Part shown: positions 9,845 through 18,492 of the stretch, one piece after another
Layout: the number at the start of each line of letters is the position of its first letter
Numbering within the stretch: position 1 is the stretch's first letter
Source: Vibrio tasmaniensis 1F-187
Lineage (GTDB): Bacteria > Pseudomonadota > Gammaproteobacteria > Enterobacterales > Vibrionaceae
Assembly (NCBI RefSeq): GCF_000272405.2
Contig: NZ_AJZM02000365.1
Coordinates: 1 to 35,891 of the forward strand
Length of the DNA stretch: 35,891 bases
Direction of reading: 5' to 3'
Translations under genes and position numbers: made by a program
Notes under the pieces: model-generated
Databases searched by the model: none
Seen by the model: the letters and a program-made list of their open reading frames with translations, nothing else
Told to the model about the DNA's origin: nothing

Positions 9845-11911
9845 TTAGAAGTCCGCTGTCATACCTACGTAGTAAGTACGTGGCTCTTCAACATAACCCA
9901 TACTCTCTAGCTCTTGTGATACAGCTTCATCAGTCAAGTTAGTAATGCCTGCACGTACTCTAACCGAATCATTAATGTTGTATACGCCACCAATGTTTAA
10001 AGTAGTGTATGCATCTTGAGTCAAATCAGTTTCGATATTACGTTCACCACGGTAACGCGCACTAATAAAGGTATTCAGATCGAAAGTTGGGCTCCAGTTC
10101 AGTTTAACTAAACCTGAATGCTTGTAACGCTCAAGCAGTTCTTCACCCGTTGACTTATCTTCTGTGTCTAAGAACGTGTAGTTACCAGACACGCCCCACT
10201 CATCGGTAATCTGAAATTGACCCGTAAGTTCGGCACCTTGAACCACCGCCTCAGATACATTGGTATAAGTACGCTTCCCTTTCACATAGCCAGTAGAGCT
10301 AGAACTGTCTGCGCACCCTTTACCCGATTCAAACACTCCGCCGTTCTCGCAGTACGTTTCATCGCGATCAATAAGGTCATTGATTTCGTTGCGGAACAAG
10401 GCACCTTCAACATTCCAACGTGGTTGGTTGTATATTGCTGCAATTTCATAGTTCAAGCTCGTTTCAGGCTTCAGGTTTTCATTGCCATACAAATCACACT
10501 TCCCTTTGCAGCTATTAACAGTGTAGTCAGCTTGGTTTTGAGTTAACGAAGGCGCTTTAAACGCCTTACCCACACCACCTTTGATGATGAGGTCATTAGT
10601 CGTTTGGTGAACTAAGTACACACGCGGGCTGAATTCTTCACCGTACAATTCGTGCTTATCTAAACGTCCACCAATGGTTGCGGTGAGTTGTTCAGTCATC
10701 AACCACTGGTCTTGAACAAACAAAGCACCTTGATACGCTTCTGATGTACCGTTGATCAAGTTTTCTTTGTTGGTTAATTCGCTCAACTGGTAGTCCATAC
10801 CAAAAGTTACGGTGTGACTATCACCGAGATAAGTCGTTGCTGACGTTTCTACTATTTGAGTTAGCTCTTCTACATCGCTACTGTAATTGTTACCTAGATC
10901 AGCGGCATCGTTGTCTGTCACGTTTTCACGAGAGTAACGAACTTGTGTGTCACCCCAGTTCCAAAAACCGCTGTGTGTAATCGCTTGACTGTTACGTACA
11001 ACATTACTATCCACTAGGTTCGAACCTGTAGCATGTTCTGCTAAACCATCACGTTTATCGTCACTATAGCCAAGGTCTAAATCAATCGTCTGATTGTCTG
11101 TCATATTCCATGTCAGGTTGGCAAGCAAACTTAAAGTGTCGCGTTCCTCTAGAGCGGTAATATTTTCACGACCATTACCTGTATATGGTTGCCATGCGTC
11201 ACGCGAGGTTTGATTTAAAGAAAAACGCGCAAACAACTCATCATCAATCAATGCACCGGACGTAGTAAAACCAACAGAATATTCTTCGCCACCATCTCCG
11301 TCTAATGGAGATGAAGTGTCCATGTTAATCGTTGAGCTCCAATCATTTTCTGGAGCTTTGGTGATGATGTTGATTGTGCCACCCATACCATCTGAACCGT
11401 AAAGTGCAGACATTGGGCCGCGGATGATTTCAACACGTTCGATTGACTCAGCTGGAATAGTCGAGAGATCGAAATCGTTACCACGAATGATGGCACTTGC
11501 AGAGCTTAAGCGACGGCCATTCACCATGATAAGCGTATAGTCTGAATCCATACCACGAATAGAGATCATCTGACGGCCAGCACGTGTGCTATCAAAATCA
11601 GATTCCACACTCGTTGATTCTGCAACGATGTCAGCCAAAGTGATTCCAGGGCTGTCTTCGATGTCTTGAGCGGTGATAACCGACATTGAAGCTGGCACTT
11701 GTTTTAGAGCCATTTCAGTACGAGTTGCCGTAACAACCATTTGCTCATCTGTCGCTTGCGCTTCTTTTTGCGCTAACACGTTAGCCGATAGTGAGGTGCA
11801 AATAACAGCTACTGCGACCGAAAGGGGTTTACGAATCATAAGAGGTTTGCGAACTATAAGGTGCTTGCGAGCCAAAAGAGGCTTGCGAATCAACAGAGAT
11901 TTCTCAGACAT
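9845..11911 (-). CDS. TonB-dependent outer-membrane receptor, IrgA/CirA-like
   Basis: This 688-residue outer-membrane receptor probably takes up a catecholate iron-siderophore using TonB energy. A signal peptide (hydrophobic core about residues 31-47, ending ANVLAQ) is followed by a TonB box-like MVVTATR near residue 58. The plug domain carries SIRGMDSDYTLIMVNG and EIIRGPMSALYGSDGMGG. A 22-strand type barrel follows, ending in the outer-membrane aromatic terminus ADF. The wording of the plug and C terminus resembles V. cholerae IrgA and E. coli CirA. Unusually, the first 30 residues contain four LxxRKP-type hexapeptides. An ATG at codon 25 (11839) would give a conventional signal peptide and could be the true start. 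A Fur-like box lies upstream, so iron repression is likely. Confidence 0.92.
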   Translation of the reverse strand: MSEKSLLIRKPLLARKHLIVRKPLMIRKPLSVAVAVICTSLSANVLAQKEAQATDEQMVVTATRTEMALKQVPASMSVITAQDIEDSPGITLADIVAESTSVESDFDSTRAGRQMISIRGMDSDYTLIMVNGRRLSSASAIIRGNDFDLSTIPAESIERVEIIRGPMSALYGSDGMGGTINIITKAPENDWSSTINMDTSSPLDGDGGEEYSVGFTTSGALIDDELFARFSLNQTSRDAWQPYTGNGRENITALEERDTLSLLANLTWNMTDNQTIDLDLGYSDDKRDGLAEHATGSNLVDSNVVRNSQAITHSGFWNWGDTQVRYSRENVTDNDAADLGNNYSSDVEELTQIVETSATTYLGDSHTVTFGMDYQLSELTNKENLINGTSEAYQGALFVQDQWLMTEQLTATIGGRLDKHELYGEEFSPRVYLVHQTTNDLIIKGGVGKAFKAPSLTQNQADYTVNSCKGKCDLYGNENLKPETSLNYEIAAIYNQPRWNVEGALFRNEINDLIDRDETYCENGGVFESGKGCADSSSSTGYVKGKRTYTNVSEAVVQGAELTGQFQITDEWGVSGNYTFLDTEDKSTGEELLERYKHSGLVKLNWSPTFDLNTFISARYRGERNIETDLTQDAYTTLNIGGVYNINDSVRVRAGITNLTDEAVSQELESMGYVEEPRTYYVGMTADF
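11826..11897 (-). repeat. Four 18-bp tandem repeats in the receptor's signal region
   Basis: Four adjacent 18-bp units (11826-11843, 11844-11861, 11862-11879, 11880-11897) share the core GGTTTGCGAA and encode the hexapeptides LLIRKP, LLARKH, LIVRKP and LMIRKP. The period of 18 keeps the reading frame when copies are gained or lost. They extend the positively charged n-region of the signal peptide. Confidence 0.85.
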
Positions 11912-11934
11912 GATATTTATTCTTATATGTAATT

Positions 11935-11953
11935 AGTAATGATAATGGTTTGC
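11935..11953 (-). promoter_or_regulatory. Putative Fur box upstream of the TonB receptor
   Basis: Aligned by eye with the 19-bp Fur consensus GATAATGATAATCATTATC, this stretch matches 13 positions, including an unbroken TAATGATAAT. It lies 24 bases upstream of the receptor start codon, where bound Fur-Fe would block transcription. This fits the iron-receptor call of the gene. Confidence 0.65.
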
Positions 11954-12092
11954 ATTAAACAACCAGTTATCACTCCAATCAACGAAAGTTTCATGCTGAA
12001 AATTCATTATGATTATTCACCTATCAAATAATGCAGGCAACATATATTCAATTCATTAGCATTAAGCCAGTAACATTCATGTGCCAGATAAT

Positions 12093-13013
12093 TTAGGAGT
12101 ATGTCTCTTTAAATAGTTCACGAATCCAACGACACATAGGGTCATTGTGGAAACGTTTATGCCAGTAGAGATATACGTCTTCTGATGGGCTCCTGATCGC
12201 TTTGGGTACGCGTTTACAAACAAGGTTTCTCTGTTTTGCTGCTTGTTGAGCAAAAGGTGTCGGCAGGTGAAAGATGATATCGGTCGCTTCAGCCATATCT
12301 GGAGCGACGTTAAAGTTAGACAGTTGAATCGGTATCGATAGCTGACGCTGCTTATCGATCAAGCCCAAATCTTTGAAACGACTTTCAATCGAGAGCTTCT
12401 TATCCCCTTGCAGTGAGATCTGGCCGAGTTGGCTACTCAATAAATCATCAACGGTGATCTCTTTATCCGCCAGAGGGTGGTCTTTGCTCATTAATAACCG
12501 ATAATCGCGACTGATTACGAACATTCGATACAGGTTTTGTTCAGAACTTAATGGTTCATGCGTCGACAATACAAAGTGCGCATCACCTGATAACAGAGGT
12601 TCAAAGTGTCGTTTAGGAATCGAGTCGATATCGACAACCATATTCGGCGCTTGTTGGCGGATTTGTGCCACGACTTTTGGCAAAAGGTGTGAAACCTGAG
12701 GAACCAAGCCAAAGAACCGAACGGTACTATTACTCGTCTGCGGTTCAAATACGTCTCCATGGACCAATTTCTCAAGGCGTGTGAGCACAGAGTTGAGGTC
12801 TTGCTTAATGACTTCTGCTTTCGGGGTTAACTCATAACCATAGGCTGCGCGGACTAACAAGTCATCGTTGAATACCGTTCGTAGTTTTTGTAGTGAACGA
12901 CTCACCGTCGGTTGGCTCATGTCCAACGCCAAGGCTGTGTTTGATACGTGCTTCTCTTCAAGAAGGTGTTTAAGAATAACGAGTAGGTTAAGGTCGACCT
13001 GGGCAAGATTCAT
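12093..13013 (-). CDS. LysR-type transcriptional regulator (NodD/LeuO-like group)
   Basis: This is a LysR regulator of about 306 residues. The N-terminal winged helix contains the recognition helix segment SQPTVSRSLQKLR near residue 33, and a periplasmic-binding-protein-like effector domain follows. The C-terminal block VYLYWHKRFHNDPMCRWI is typical of the NodD/LeuO-like branch. The ATG at 13013 fits the family start (NLAQVDLNLL); the frame opens with a TTG at 13028. It lies upstream of the TonB receptor on the same strand, separated by 181 bases with the Fur-like box. It is not a recognisable orthologue of V. cholerae IrgB, which is divergent from irgA. The target is unknown. Confidence 0.88.
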   Translation of the reverse strand: MNLAQVDLNLLVILKHLLEEKHVSNTALALDMSQPTVSRSLQKLRTVFNDDLLVRAAYGYELTPKAEVIKQDLNSVLTRLEKLVHGDVFEPQTSNSTVRFFGLVPQVSHLLPKVVAQIRQQAPNMVVDIDSIPKRHFEPLLSGDAHFVLSTHEPLSSEQNLYRMFVISRDYRLLMSKDHPLADKEITVDDLLSSQLGQISLQGDKKLSIESRFKDLGLIDKQRQLSIPIQLSNFNVAPDMAEATDIIFHLPTPFAQQAAKQRNLVCKRVPKAIRSPSEDVYLYWHKRFHNDPMCRWIRELFKETYS

Positions 13014-13076
13014 TATAAGGATATTCAATATACTGAAGATTCAATATGCGTATAGTGCAGTTTCCCCCAAATTAAT

Positions 13077-13095
13077 ACAATTGATAATCACTCTT
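13077..13095. promoter_or_regulatory. Weak Fur-like site upstream of the LysR gene
   Basis: GATAATCA is embedded in a 19-base stretch matching 12 of 19 positions of the Fur consensus. It lies about 50-65 bases before the LysR start. Combined with the stronger box at the receptor it suggests both genes may respond to iron, but by itself it is weak. Confidence 0.35.
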
Positions 13096-13176
13096 ACTTT
13101 GATGTCATACAATGTGAAGTGCCGAATTTGATGCTAACTAAGTTTTTGAAAGGCTTATTTTGGTGACTTTAGACAC

Positions 13177-13200
13177 AAAAAAAGAAGCCAAATGGCCTCT
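13177..13200 (-). terminator. Rho-independent terminator after the DHH gene
   Basis: On the minus strand AGAGGCC-ATTT-GGCTTCT forms a 7-bp stem with one G-U pair and is followed by seven T. It lies 33 bases after the DHH phosphoesterase stop codon and separates that gene from the downstream LysR gene. Confidence 0.8.
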
Positions 13201-13232
13201 CTTTACCCTATTCACTCTCGCTACTATTTTAG

Positions 13233-14231
13233 TTAGCGCTCAACACTCGGCGAATAATAAGCGTCCAACAGTGAAATGAAATTCCCTCTATCAAGTTCGC
13301 TAAGTTGATTAATGCCAGCCGCTGCTTTTCTTCCTCCACCAGTTACAAAGCTAGAGCAAATTTCATCTGCGCCTGTTCTATTGGATAGTGGTGCTCTTAG
13401 GCTAACAGTATAAGATTCGCCATCTTGGTTTTTCGTTAATACTGCTTGCGCTCGGTTTGGATCTTGATTCACGATCTCATTGCCAAATACACCGCTGATA
13501 CGTCTTGCCCAAGTCTCACCGGGCAGTTCAAACACACGTGCGACTTTACTTTCATAAACAGCGGCAAGGTTTGATAGTTGCTGGCGGTCATTTTGGTAAG
13601 CAGCTCGTAGTCGATAAAACACCGAGTCTGTGTCATCCATAAGATCGAACGGATTCGGATATTGATAAAGGGTTTGGTAGAGCTCAACTGGCGTGAAATG
13701 TAGATCGCTCAATGATGTGCCGTAGCCGTTGTAATTAACCAAGGTGCCTAGCTCTTCTAAGAACTCAATTTGTGATTGTTCGAATCCATTTTCATCAGCT
13801 AACTGTGCGGCCACTACTTTTAAATTATCACCAAAGGCCGCCGCGATTGCCCAAGCTACGTGTGCACCATTTAGCTTCCGGTTAATCAATAAACTCGTGC
13901 AACTCTCTGCCGAGGTGTCTATCAGAGTGTCTAAATGCTCAGAGGTTGGCACGTCCCCTGTTCGATGGTGATCGCAGTAAAACACATCGATGTTGGCATC
14001 TAACAGTGAGTGCAATGCTGGCAGGTTCTTCTCCATCGACACATCAAGAACGGTAACGGAAGAGACATCATTTGGATTGCCCGGCTCTATGATTTGACTG
14101 GCAACTTGAGAAACCAACTTAATATCACGCTTTACACCGGTAACGAGTACGCTTTTTCTTGGTTCACTTAATCGCAGTTGTAGCAACGCGATGATGCCGT
14201 CTGCGTCTCCATTGAATACGTCGTAGTGCAT
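13233..14231 (-). CDS. DHH/DHHA1 family phosphoesterase
   Basis: This 332-residue cytoplasmic protein has the metal-binding DHH motifs: NGDADGI at residues 7-13, LDVSMEKN near 65, and YCDHHRTG near 88. The DHHA1 substrate-binding motif GGGRKAAAGI lies near the C terminus. Relatives cleave phosphodiester or phosphoanhydride bonds in nanoRNA, pAp or cyclic dinucleotides. The sequence does not settle which, and it is not a standard RecJ or NrnA length variant. GAGGA precedes the ATG at 6-bp spacing. It is a single gene with its own terminator. Confidence 0.85.
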   Translation of the reverse strand: MHYDVFNGDADGIIALLQLRLSEPRKSVLVTGVKRDIKLVSQVASQIIEPGNPNDVSSVTVLDVSMEKNLPALHSLLDANIDVFYCDHHRTGDVPTSEHLDTLIDTSAESCTSLLINRKLNGAHVAWAIAAAFGDNLKVVAAQLADENGFEQSQIEFLEELGTLVNYNGYGTSLSDLHFTPVELYQTLYQYPNPFDLMDDTDSVFYRLRAAYQNDRQQLSNLAAVYESKVARVFELPGETWARRISGVFGNEIVNQDPNRAQAVLTKNQDGESYTVSLRAPLSNRTGADEICSSFVTGGGRKAAAGINQLSELDRGNFISLLDAYYSPSVER

Positions 14232-14414
14232 GCTGTTCCTCTTCCGTAAGATTTAACGTTTATTTGAAACGCGCCAAAGATATGGCTCACGTCAATGCGT
14301 TCGTTCATCGTTAGTCTGTCATTATTTTAGTTTTATTCCACAGATACTTAAGTCTATTTTGTAATGCCTTATTCTTATTTCTATCGATTCAGGCACTTGC
14401 CTATTCTTCAGGCA

Positions 14415-14442
14415 CAAAAAAGGCGCGAATAATTCACGCCTT
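14415..14442 (-). terminator. Rho-independent terminator after the chemoreceptor gene
   Basis: On the minus strand AAGGCGTGAA-TTA-TTCGCGCCTT makes a 10-bp stem with one G-U pair and a 3-base loop, followed by six T. It lies 49 bases after the chemoreceptor stop. Confidence 0.88.
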
Positions 14443-14490
14443 GGGTTTCAAATACTTAACGTATTTGGTTTATAACTTGCTCTAGAAGTC

Positions 14491-16272
14491 TTATGACGTC
14501 TTGAACTGCGCTACCGCTTGGTCCATATCGTTCGCTTGCTCGGCTACTTTATCGACTTCGACCAAGCAATGCTGCGCCGAAGCGTTGTTATCATTCGAGA
14601 TGGTATTCAACTCAGTAATTGAGTCACTCACTTGTGTCATTACGGCACCCTGCTCTTCAATCGCTGAAGCAATACGTTCTGAGTTGCCTTGAATGCTTTC
14701 CATATCACTCAAGATCAGTTGCAAGCTTGCATCCAGTTCTTCTGAATCTTTAAGTGTCAGCTGGCCTTGTTGATTACACTCGCCAATCTCTGTCATAGAA
14801 GCATTCATTTGGCTCTGGATTGCAGTGACTACACTGGTGATTTCAGTGGTTGATTGGTGCGTTCTGCTTGCTAACGCTCGGACTTCATCCGCAACAACGG
14901 CAAAGCCACGACCTTGCTCACCAGCACGAGCGGCTTCAATGGCTGCGTTTAATGCCAATAAATTAGTCTGTTCCGCAATACCTTGGATAATGTTAACGGC
15001 ACTACCAATTTGATCGACATGGTGATTCAAAGAACTAATCGAATCTTGGCTACTTGAAAGGCGTTCAGACAACTGGGTAATGTTATTGATGGTATCAACC
15101 ACCACTTCACGACCTTTGTCGGCATTCACTTTCGCTTGATGAACGCCTTCAGCGGCAACCGATGTACTTTCTGATATCTCCCCAATAGTCAGTACCATCT
15201 CTTGCACTGAAGTTGTCATTGTTGAGGTGTGGTTTGCTTGAACTTCGAACTGTTTGATGACCGATTCAAGCTCGTCATGCATGCTCGACGTACTTTGTGT
15301 CAACTGATGCGACTTAGATTGAGACGTTGCTATCAACCCTTCAAGCTGATCTAGCAGTTGATTGAAGTATTCGCCTAGCTTACCGAGTTCGTCTTTGCCA
15401 TTCTCCGTCGCACGAATAGACACGTCGTTCGAGTCGACAATATTACGGATCACAGTAAGTAGAGATTCAATCTTACCGATGATTGAACGTACGATTAACC
15501 AGCTGAATAGAATGATCGCCACTAACAGTGTGACGCAAAGGGTGTTGTTGATCAGCGATAGTTTATCCATCTCTTGCTGTGCCTGTTGATCTAACACGGC
15601 CGAGAATTCTTTGAATTGAGTCTCGATAACGTGCGAACCTGTGCGCGCTTGCCCTAGTAACCCTTCGTTATGTTTTAACCCTATCACTCGTTTCTGATCT
15701 ACGACTTGACGAGCTGCTTCTATCAAAGCAGCTGAGCCACCCGCATTAGAAGTAATAGACAGAACACTTGGGTCGAACTCACCCTTCTCGATCAGATCAT
15801 TGAAGAGATACAGCTCAATTTTTTGTTCAGCACTCGCGGTGGCACTGATGTTATCGAGTACAGCATGAAATTCCCCTAACAAGCCTTTGTCTCGTGCTAG
15901 TCCATACACTTGGCTGGCTTTAACAAGGTTAACAAAGCTTGTGTGGTACGTTTCGATATCTTCACGCAAATGCGTACTGTTGGCCAAACCCAGATCATTC
16001 AGCACAGCATTAAGCTCAGATTCAGACGCTAAGAATTTTTTGTAATTTACGTCGAACTTGTCGAGGTATTTCAGATCACTGCGAAGTAAGAAATCTTTCT
16101 CGTTACGACGAAGGTTGAGCAGTCGCACTTCAAGTTCTTTGGTAATTTGTTTGGCTTCGCTCATTTTAGCGGTGGTGTCCGCAAATTGAGAGGTGGTAAA
16201 CAACAATGAAATCATGCCGAAGATGGAGAACACCCCCAACGAATAGAGCTTTTTCTTTATATTCATATACAT
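14491..16272 (-). CDS. Methyl-accepting chemotaxis protein with HBM-type sensor
   Basis: This 593-residue inner-membrane chemoreceptor controls the CheA kinase in response to a ligand. Transmembrane helix 1 (about residues 8-29) is followed by a periplasmic helical sensor of about 210 residues containing [11 protein letters not shown] and YLDKFDVNY, as in helical bimodular (HBM) domains such as McpS. TM2 (about 242-263), a HAMP domain and the signalling domain follow. The universally conserved hairpin tip [23 protein letters not shown] is intact around residues 430-450. There is no C-terminal CheR/CheB pentapeptide. HBM receptors of known ligand bind organic acids, but the ligand here is unknown. 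An ATG two codons in (16266) is an equally good start. Confidence 0.93.
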   Translation of the reverse strand: MYMNIKKKLYSLGVFSIFGMISLLFTTSQFADTTAKMSEAKQITKELEVRLLNLRRNEKDFLLRSDLKYLDKFDVNYKKFLASESELNAVLNDLGLANSTHLREDIETYHTSFVNLVKASQVYGLARDKGLLGEFHAVLDNISATASAEQKIELYLFNDLIEKGEFDPSVLSITSNAGGSAALIEAARQVVDQKRVIGLKHNEGLLGQARTGSHVIETQFKEFSAVLDQQAQQEMDKLSLINNTLCVTLLVAIILFSWLIVRSIIGKIESLLTVIRNIVDSNDVSIRATENGKDELGKLGEYFNQLLDQLEGLIATSQSKSHQLTQSTSSMHDELESVIKQFEVQANHTSTMTTSVQEMVLTIGEISESTSVAAEGVHQAKVNADKGREVVVDTINNITQLSERLSSSQDSISSLNHHVDQIGSAVNIIQGIAEQTNLLALNAAIEAARAGEQGRGFAVVADEVRALASRTHQSTTEITSVVTAIQSQMNASMTEIGECNQQGQLTLKDSEELDASLQLILSDMESIQGNSERIASAIEEQGAVMTQVSDSITELNTISNDNNASAQHCLVEVDKVAEQANDMDQAVAQFKTS

Positions 16273-16828
16273 GGCTCGTCTTTACTAAATTAACTATAAG
16301 TGTCTAATTGATCGCATCAAAGCATGGATATACGGCTAGTGCGATCGAGTTATTGTTATGATTTTTTATCAGTAATGGGGTTGAGTTTTTGCAGCGGCCC
16401 TGCCCGCCAGTAGTGACATCATCAATACATTCAAACAAAGAAGACCCAACCCATTAACGACAGATCAATCAATAACACATTTTCGCTACATGTACATTAA
16501 TAGAATTATAAAACTGAGAGACAGATATTTGACGGGGTATAAATAGCCGAACGCCTTGCTATTAAGGCTTTGAATTAAAACAGTTTGGGCAATCATTGAT
16601 CTGATGGCTGTGAATGACATTTTTTTGGCTCATCAGCGGAGCAAGAACGAAGAGCAATATTGGGAGGTTTTGACTTGTTTTTGAAACGGTGAGTCCATCG
16701 ATTAGTGATTGTATAGTCGAGAGAAAACGGCGAAAAAATGAACCTACTCAATTCGAGTCAGGCCCATTTTTAGATTTCTTAATCAATCGCTTTGCAGCTA
16801 ATAAGTTAGGGTTCGAACTTAAGGCTGA
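16273..16828. other. Long non-coding stretch between chemoreceptor and MarR genes
   Basis: These 556 bases hold no convincing gene. They must contain the chemoreceptor promoter (minus strand). The only open frame noted is 26 codons at 16604-16684 on the plus strand, without a ribosome-binding site. A CAGCGGAGCAAG motif at 16634-16645 recurs in other intergenic gaps of the window. No clear terminator for the marR-like gene was found. Confidence 0.6.
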
Positions 16829-17245
16829 CTAAAACGCTTTTACCATCTTAGATAGGCACTTTAGTAATACCGCTTTCTCATCTTCTTCGATGTCTTGCGT
16901 TAATTCATTAACTAGGTTCAAGTGAAGCTGATTGTGGTGAACGTGAATCTTCTGCCCTTCATCAGTTAGAGCAACCACGATTGCACGACGGTCCGTTGGA
17001 TGTTCATGGCGTTCAATCAATTCGGCTTTAACCAGCTTTTCGATTTGAACGGTCAATGTACCCGTGGTGATGCCCAGCTTTTCAGCGAGCTCTTTCATTC
17101 TTAACGCGCCATGCATACCAAGTACTTCAATAGTGTGTACTTGAGCCAGGGAGTAACCCGTATCTTTGACTACAAACTGTTCCCACGAAGACATTTTATC
17201 GTAGAACTCAGTCAGTATTTGGTTAAGCTGTTCTATATTTCGCAT
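16829..17245 (-). CDS. MarR family transcriptional regulator
   Basis: This 138-residue winged-helix repressor starts at the ATG at 17245 (MRNIEQLNQ). The longer open frame upstream overlaps the CDF gene and lacks family similarity. The DNA-binding region is visible as MKELAEKLGITTGTLTVQIEKLVKAEL and the wing as HPTDRRAIVVALTDEG. Its first 23 bases overlap the 3' end of the CDF transporter gene, implying translational coupling in one operon. It probably represses this operon by binding the TTGAT/ATCAA inverted repeats at the CDF promoter, with the metal or a related signal releasing it. That regulatory link is an inference from layout. Confidence 0.9.
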   Translation of the reverse strand: MRNIEQLNQILTEFYDKMSSWEQFVVKDTGYSLAQVHTIEVLGMHGALRMKELAEKLGITTGTLTVQIEKLVKAELIERHEHPTDRRAIVVALTDEGQKIHVHHNQLHLNLVNELTQDIEEDEKAVLLKCLSKMVKAF

Positions 17246-18149
17246 GGTCGTTTGAATGCACTTCAAGAGTAAGATGATTAATCTTATCAAACTTGGAGAG
17301 CATTTGTTTATATTCAGACACGGTTTTATCACTGTTTGATTCAAGAGTAATTGCTGCTGAATAGTGATGCCCACTCACCTTCCACATATGGAAATCGGTG
17401 ACCGACGCATAAGGCGTTAAGGTTTCGGTCACTGAGTCGCGATAATCTTGGTGGATATTCTCATCAAGCAGGATTGGACTGGTTTGTTTCATAAGGTTCA
17501 TCGTCCACTTAGCAATCACAAATGCGCCAACCATTCCCATTGCTGCATCTAACCAGTTCCAACCGTAAAACTTACCAAACAGCAGCGCAACAATGGCCAA
17601 CAGTGAAGTCAACGTATCCGCCAACACATGCATGTAGGCTGCGCGTAGGTTATGGTCATGATGGTGCTCACCATGCATATGATTATGGTCGCTGTCGTGA
17701 TCATGATGGTGATCGCCGAGTAAAAACATACTCACTACATTCACGGTTAAACCAATACAAGCAACGATGATCGCTTCATTGAACTGAATCGCTTGTGGGT
17801 TAAACAAGCGATGTACCGATTCCACCAGCATCAACAATGCCACAATCCCCAACGCAATCGCGCTGGTATAGCCCCCTAGCACGCTGACTTTGCCAGTACC
17901 AAAAGAGAAACGTTCGCTCTCGGCATGTTTCTTCGCATATCGGTATGCAAATAAGGTGATGCCAAACGCCGCAGCATGCGTCCCCATGTGCCAACCATCG
18001 GCAAGTAACGCCATAGAGCCGTAAATAGTACCCGCAACGATCTCGACAACCATGGTGATTATAGTTAACAAGAGAACGTAGAAAGTACGCTTTTCACCTT
18101 GCTGATTGTGTGAAGAGAAGTTGTGTTGATGACGTGTTGGAAAACTCAA
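17223..18149 (-). CDS. Cation diffusion facilitator metal efflux protein, DmeF-like
   Basis: This 308-residue inner-membrane transporter exchanges protons for divalent metal to remove excess cytoplasmic metal. About six helices are visible. Candidate transport-site residues are H54 and H58 in TM2 (HxxxH, where many CDFs have HxxxD) and H174 with D178 in TM5 (HxxxD). A histidine-rich cytoplasmic loop occupies residues 147-166 (HHHDHDSDHNHMHGEHHHDH). FGTGKVSVLGG and the overall wording resemble DmeF, a cobalt/nickel exporter, but Zn cannot be excluded. It is the first gene of an operon with the overlapping MarR gene, preceded by a readable promoter with embedded operator. Confidence 0.9.
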   Translation of the reverse strand: MSFPTRHQHNFSSHNQQGEKRTFYVLLLTIITMVVEIVAGTIYGSMALLADGWHMGTHAAAFGITLFAYRYAKKHAESERFSFGTGKVSVLGGYTSAIALGIVALLMLVESVHRLFNPQAIQFNEAIIVACIGLTVNVVSMFLLGDHHHDHDSDHNHMHGEHHHDHNLRAAYMHVLADTLTSLLAIVALLFGKFYGWNWLDAAMGMVGAFVIAKWTMNLMKQTSPILLDENIHQDYRDSVTETLTPYASVTDFHMWKVSGHHYSAAITLESNSDKTVSEYKQMLSKFDKINHLTLEVHSNDHAKYRTA

Positions 18150-18202
18150 AATGGCGTCCTTAGCTGGTGTTTGCGGTTAGATGATCGTTGTTAATAAAAG
18201 CC

Positions 18203-18233
18203 CTTTGATTGACAAGTAATTTGACAATCAAAG
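18203..18233. promoter_or_regulatory. Operator candidate 1, inverted repeat downstream of the CDF start point
   Basis: Perfect arms CTTTGATTG and CAATCAAAG are separated by 13 bases. The repeat shares the TTTGAT/ATCAAA core with the operator at 18250-18266 and would lie a few bases after the predicted transcription start. Confidence 0.7.
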
Positions 18234-18244
18234 CAATTGGTTGA

Positions 18245-18273
18245 AATTTAGTTTGATCATCAAACTTTGTCAA
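18245..18273 (-). promoter_or_regulatory. Sigma-70 promoter of the CDF-marR operon
   Basis: On the minus strand a perfect -35 TTGACA (18268-18273) is followed after 17 bases by a -10 TAAATT (18245-18250, 4 of 6 matches). The start codon at 18149 leaves a leader of about 90 bases. The spacer is almost exactly the 17-bp palindrome listed separately. Confidence 0.7.
18250..18266. promoter_or_regulatory. Operator candidate 2, palindrome inside the promoter spacer
   Basis: AGTTTGATCATCAAACT is a perfect 17-bp palindrome (8-bp arms around one C). It fills the -35/-10 spacer of the CDF-marR promoter, so a bound repressor would exclude RNA polymerase. The size and symmetry fit a MarR dimer. Confidence 0.75.
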
Positions 18274-18281
18274 CGGCGAAT

Positions 18282-18309
18282 TTGATTTTCGAAATGGGAC
18301 GAAAATCAA
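18282..18309. promoter_or_regulatory. Operator candidate 3, inverted repeat upstream of the -35
   Basis: Perfect 10-bp arms TTGATTTTCG and CGAAAATCAA are separated by 8 bases. It lies upstream of the CDF -35 element and keeps the TTGAT/ATCAA ends. It is also about 185-210 bases upstream of the divergent sulfatase gene, which it could affect. Confidence 0.55.
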
Positions 18310-18492
18310 TAAGGCTCACTTAATCAAGAAATAAACTCTGAGCAGGTCTCTGATTTTGAGTAAAACACTAGCCCTAATCACGGCTCCACTATTCTTCTAA
18401 GTAACTAGAATTCATACCCAGTAGTCCTCTGAGTTAATACAAAATTGGTATTTTCTTTCTAAACAAATAGAAACTAAAGAAAGGACATTACC

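Noticed and set aside
9845..11911. Phase-variable frameshift switch in the TonB receptor repeats
   Set aside because: The repeat unit is 18 bp, a multiple of three, so copy changes would alter length but not switch the frame off.
12093..13013. IrgB identity for the LysR gene beside the IrgA-like receptor
   Set aside because: It is on the same strand rather than divergent, and its C terminus belongs to the NodD/LeuO-like branch.
16604..16684. 26-codon ATG frame in the long gap before the marR-like gene
   Set aside because: It has no ribosome-binding site and no recognisable family, and is within the length expected by chance.
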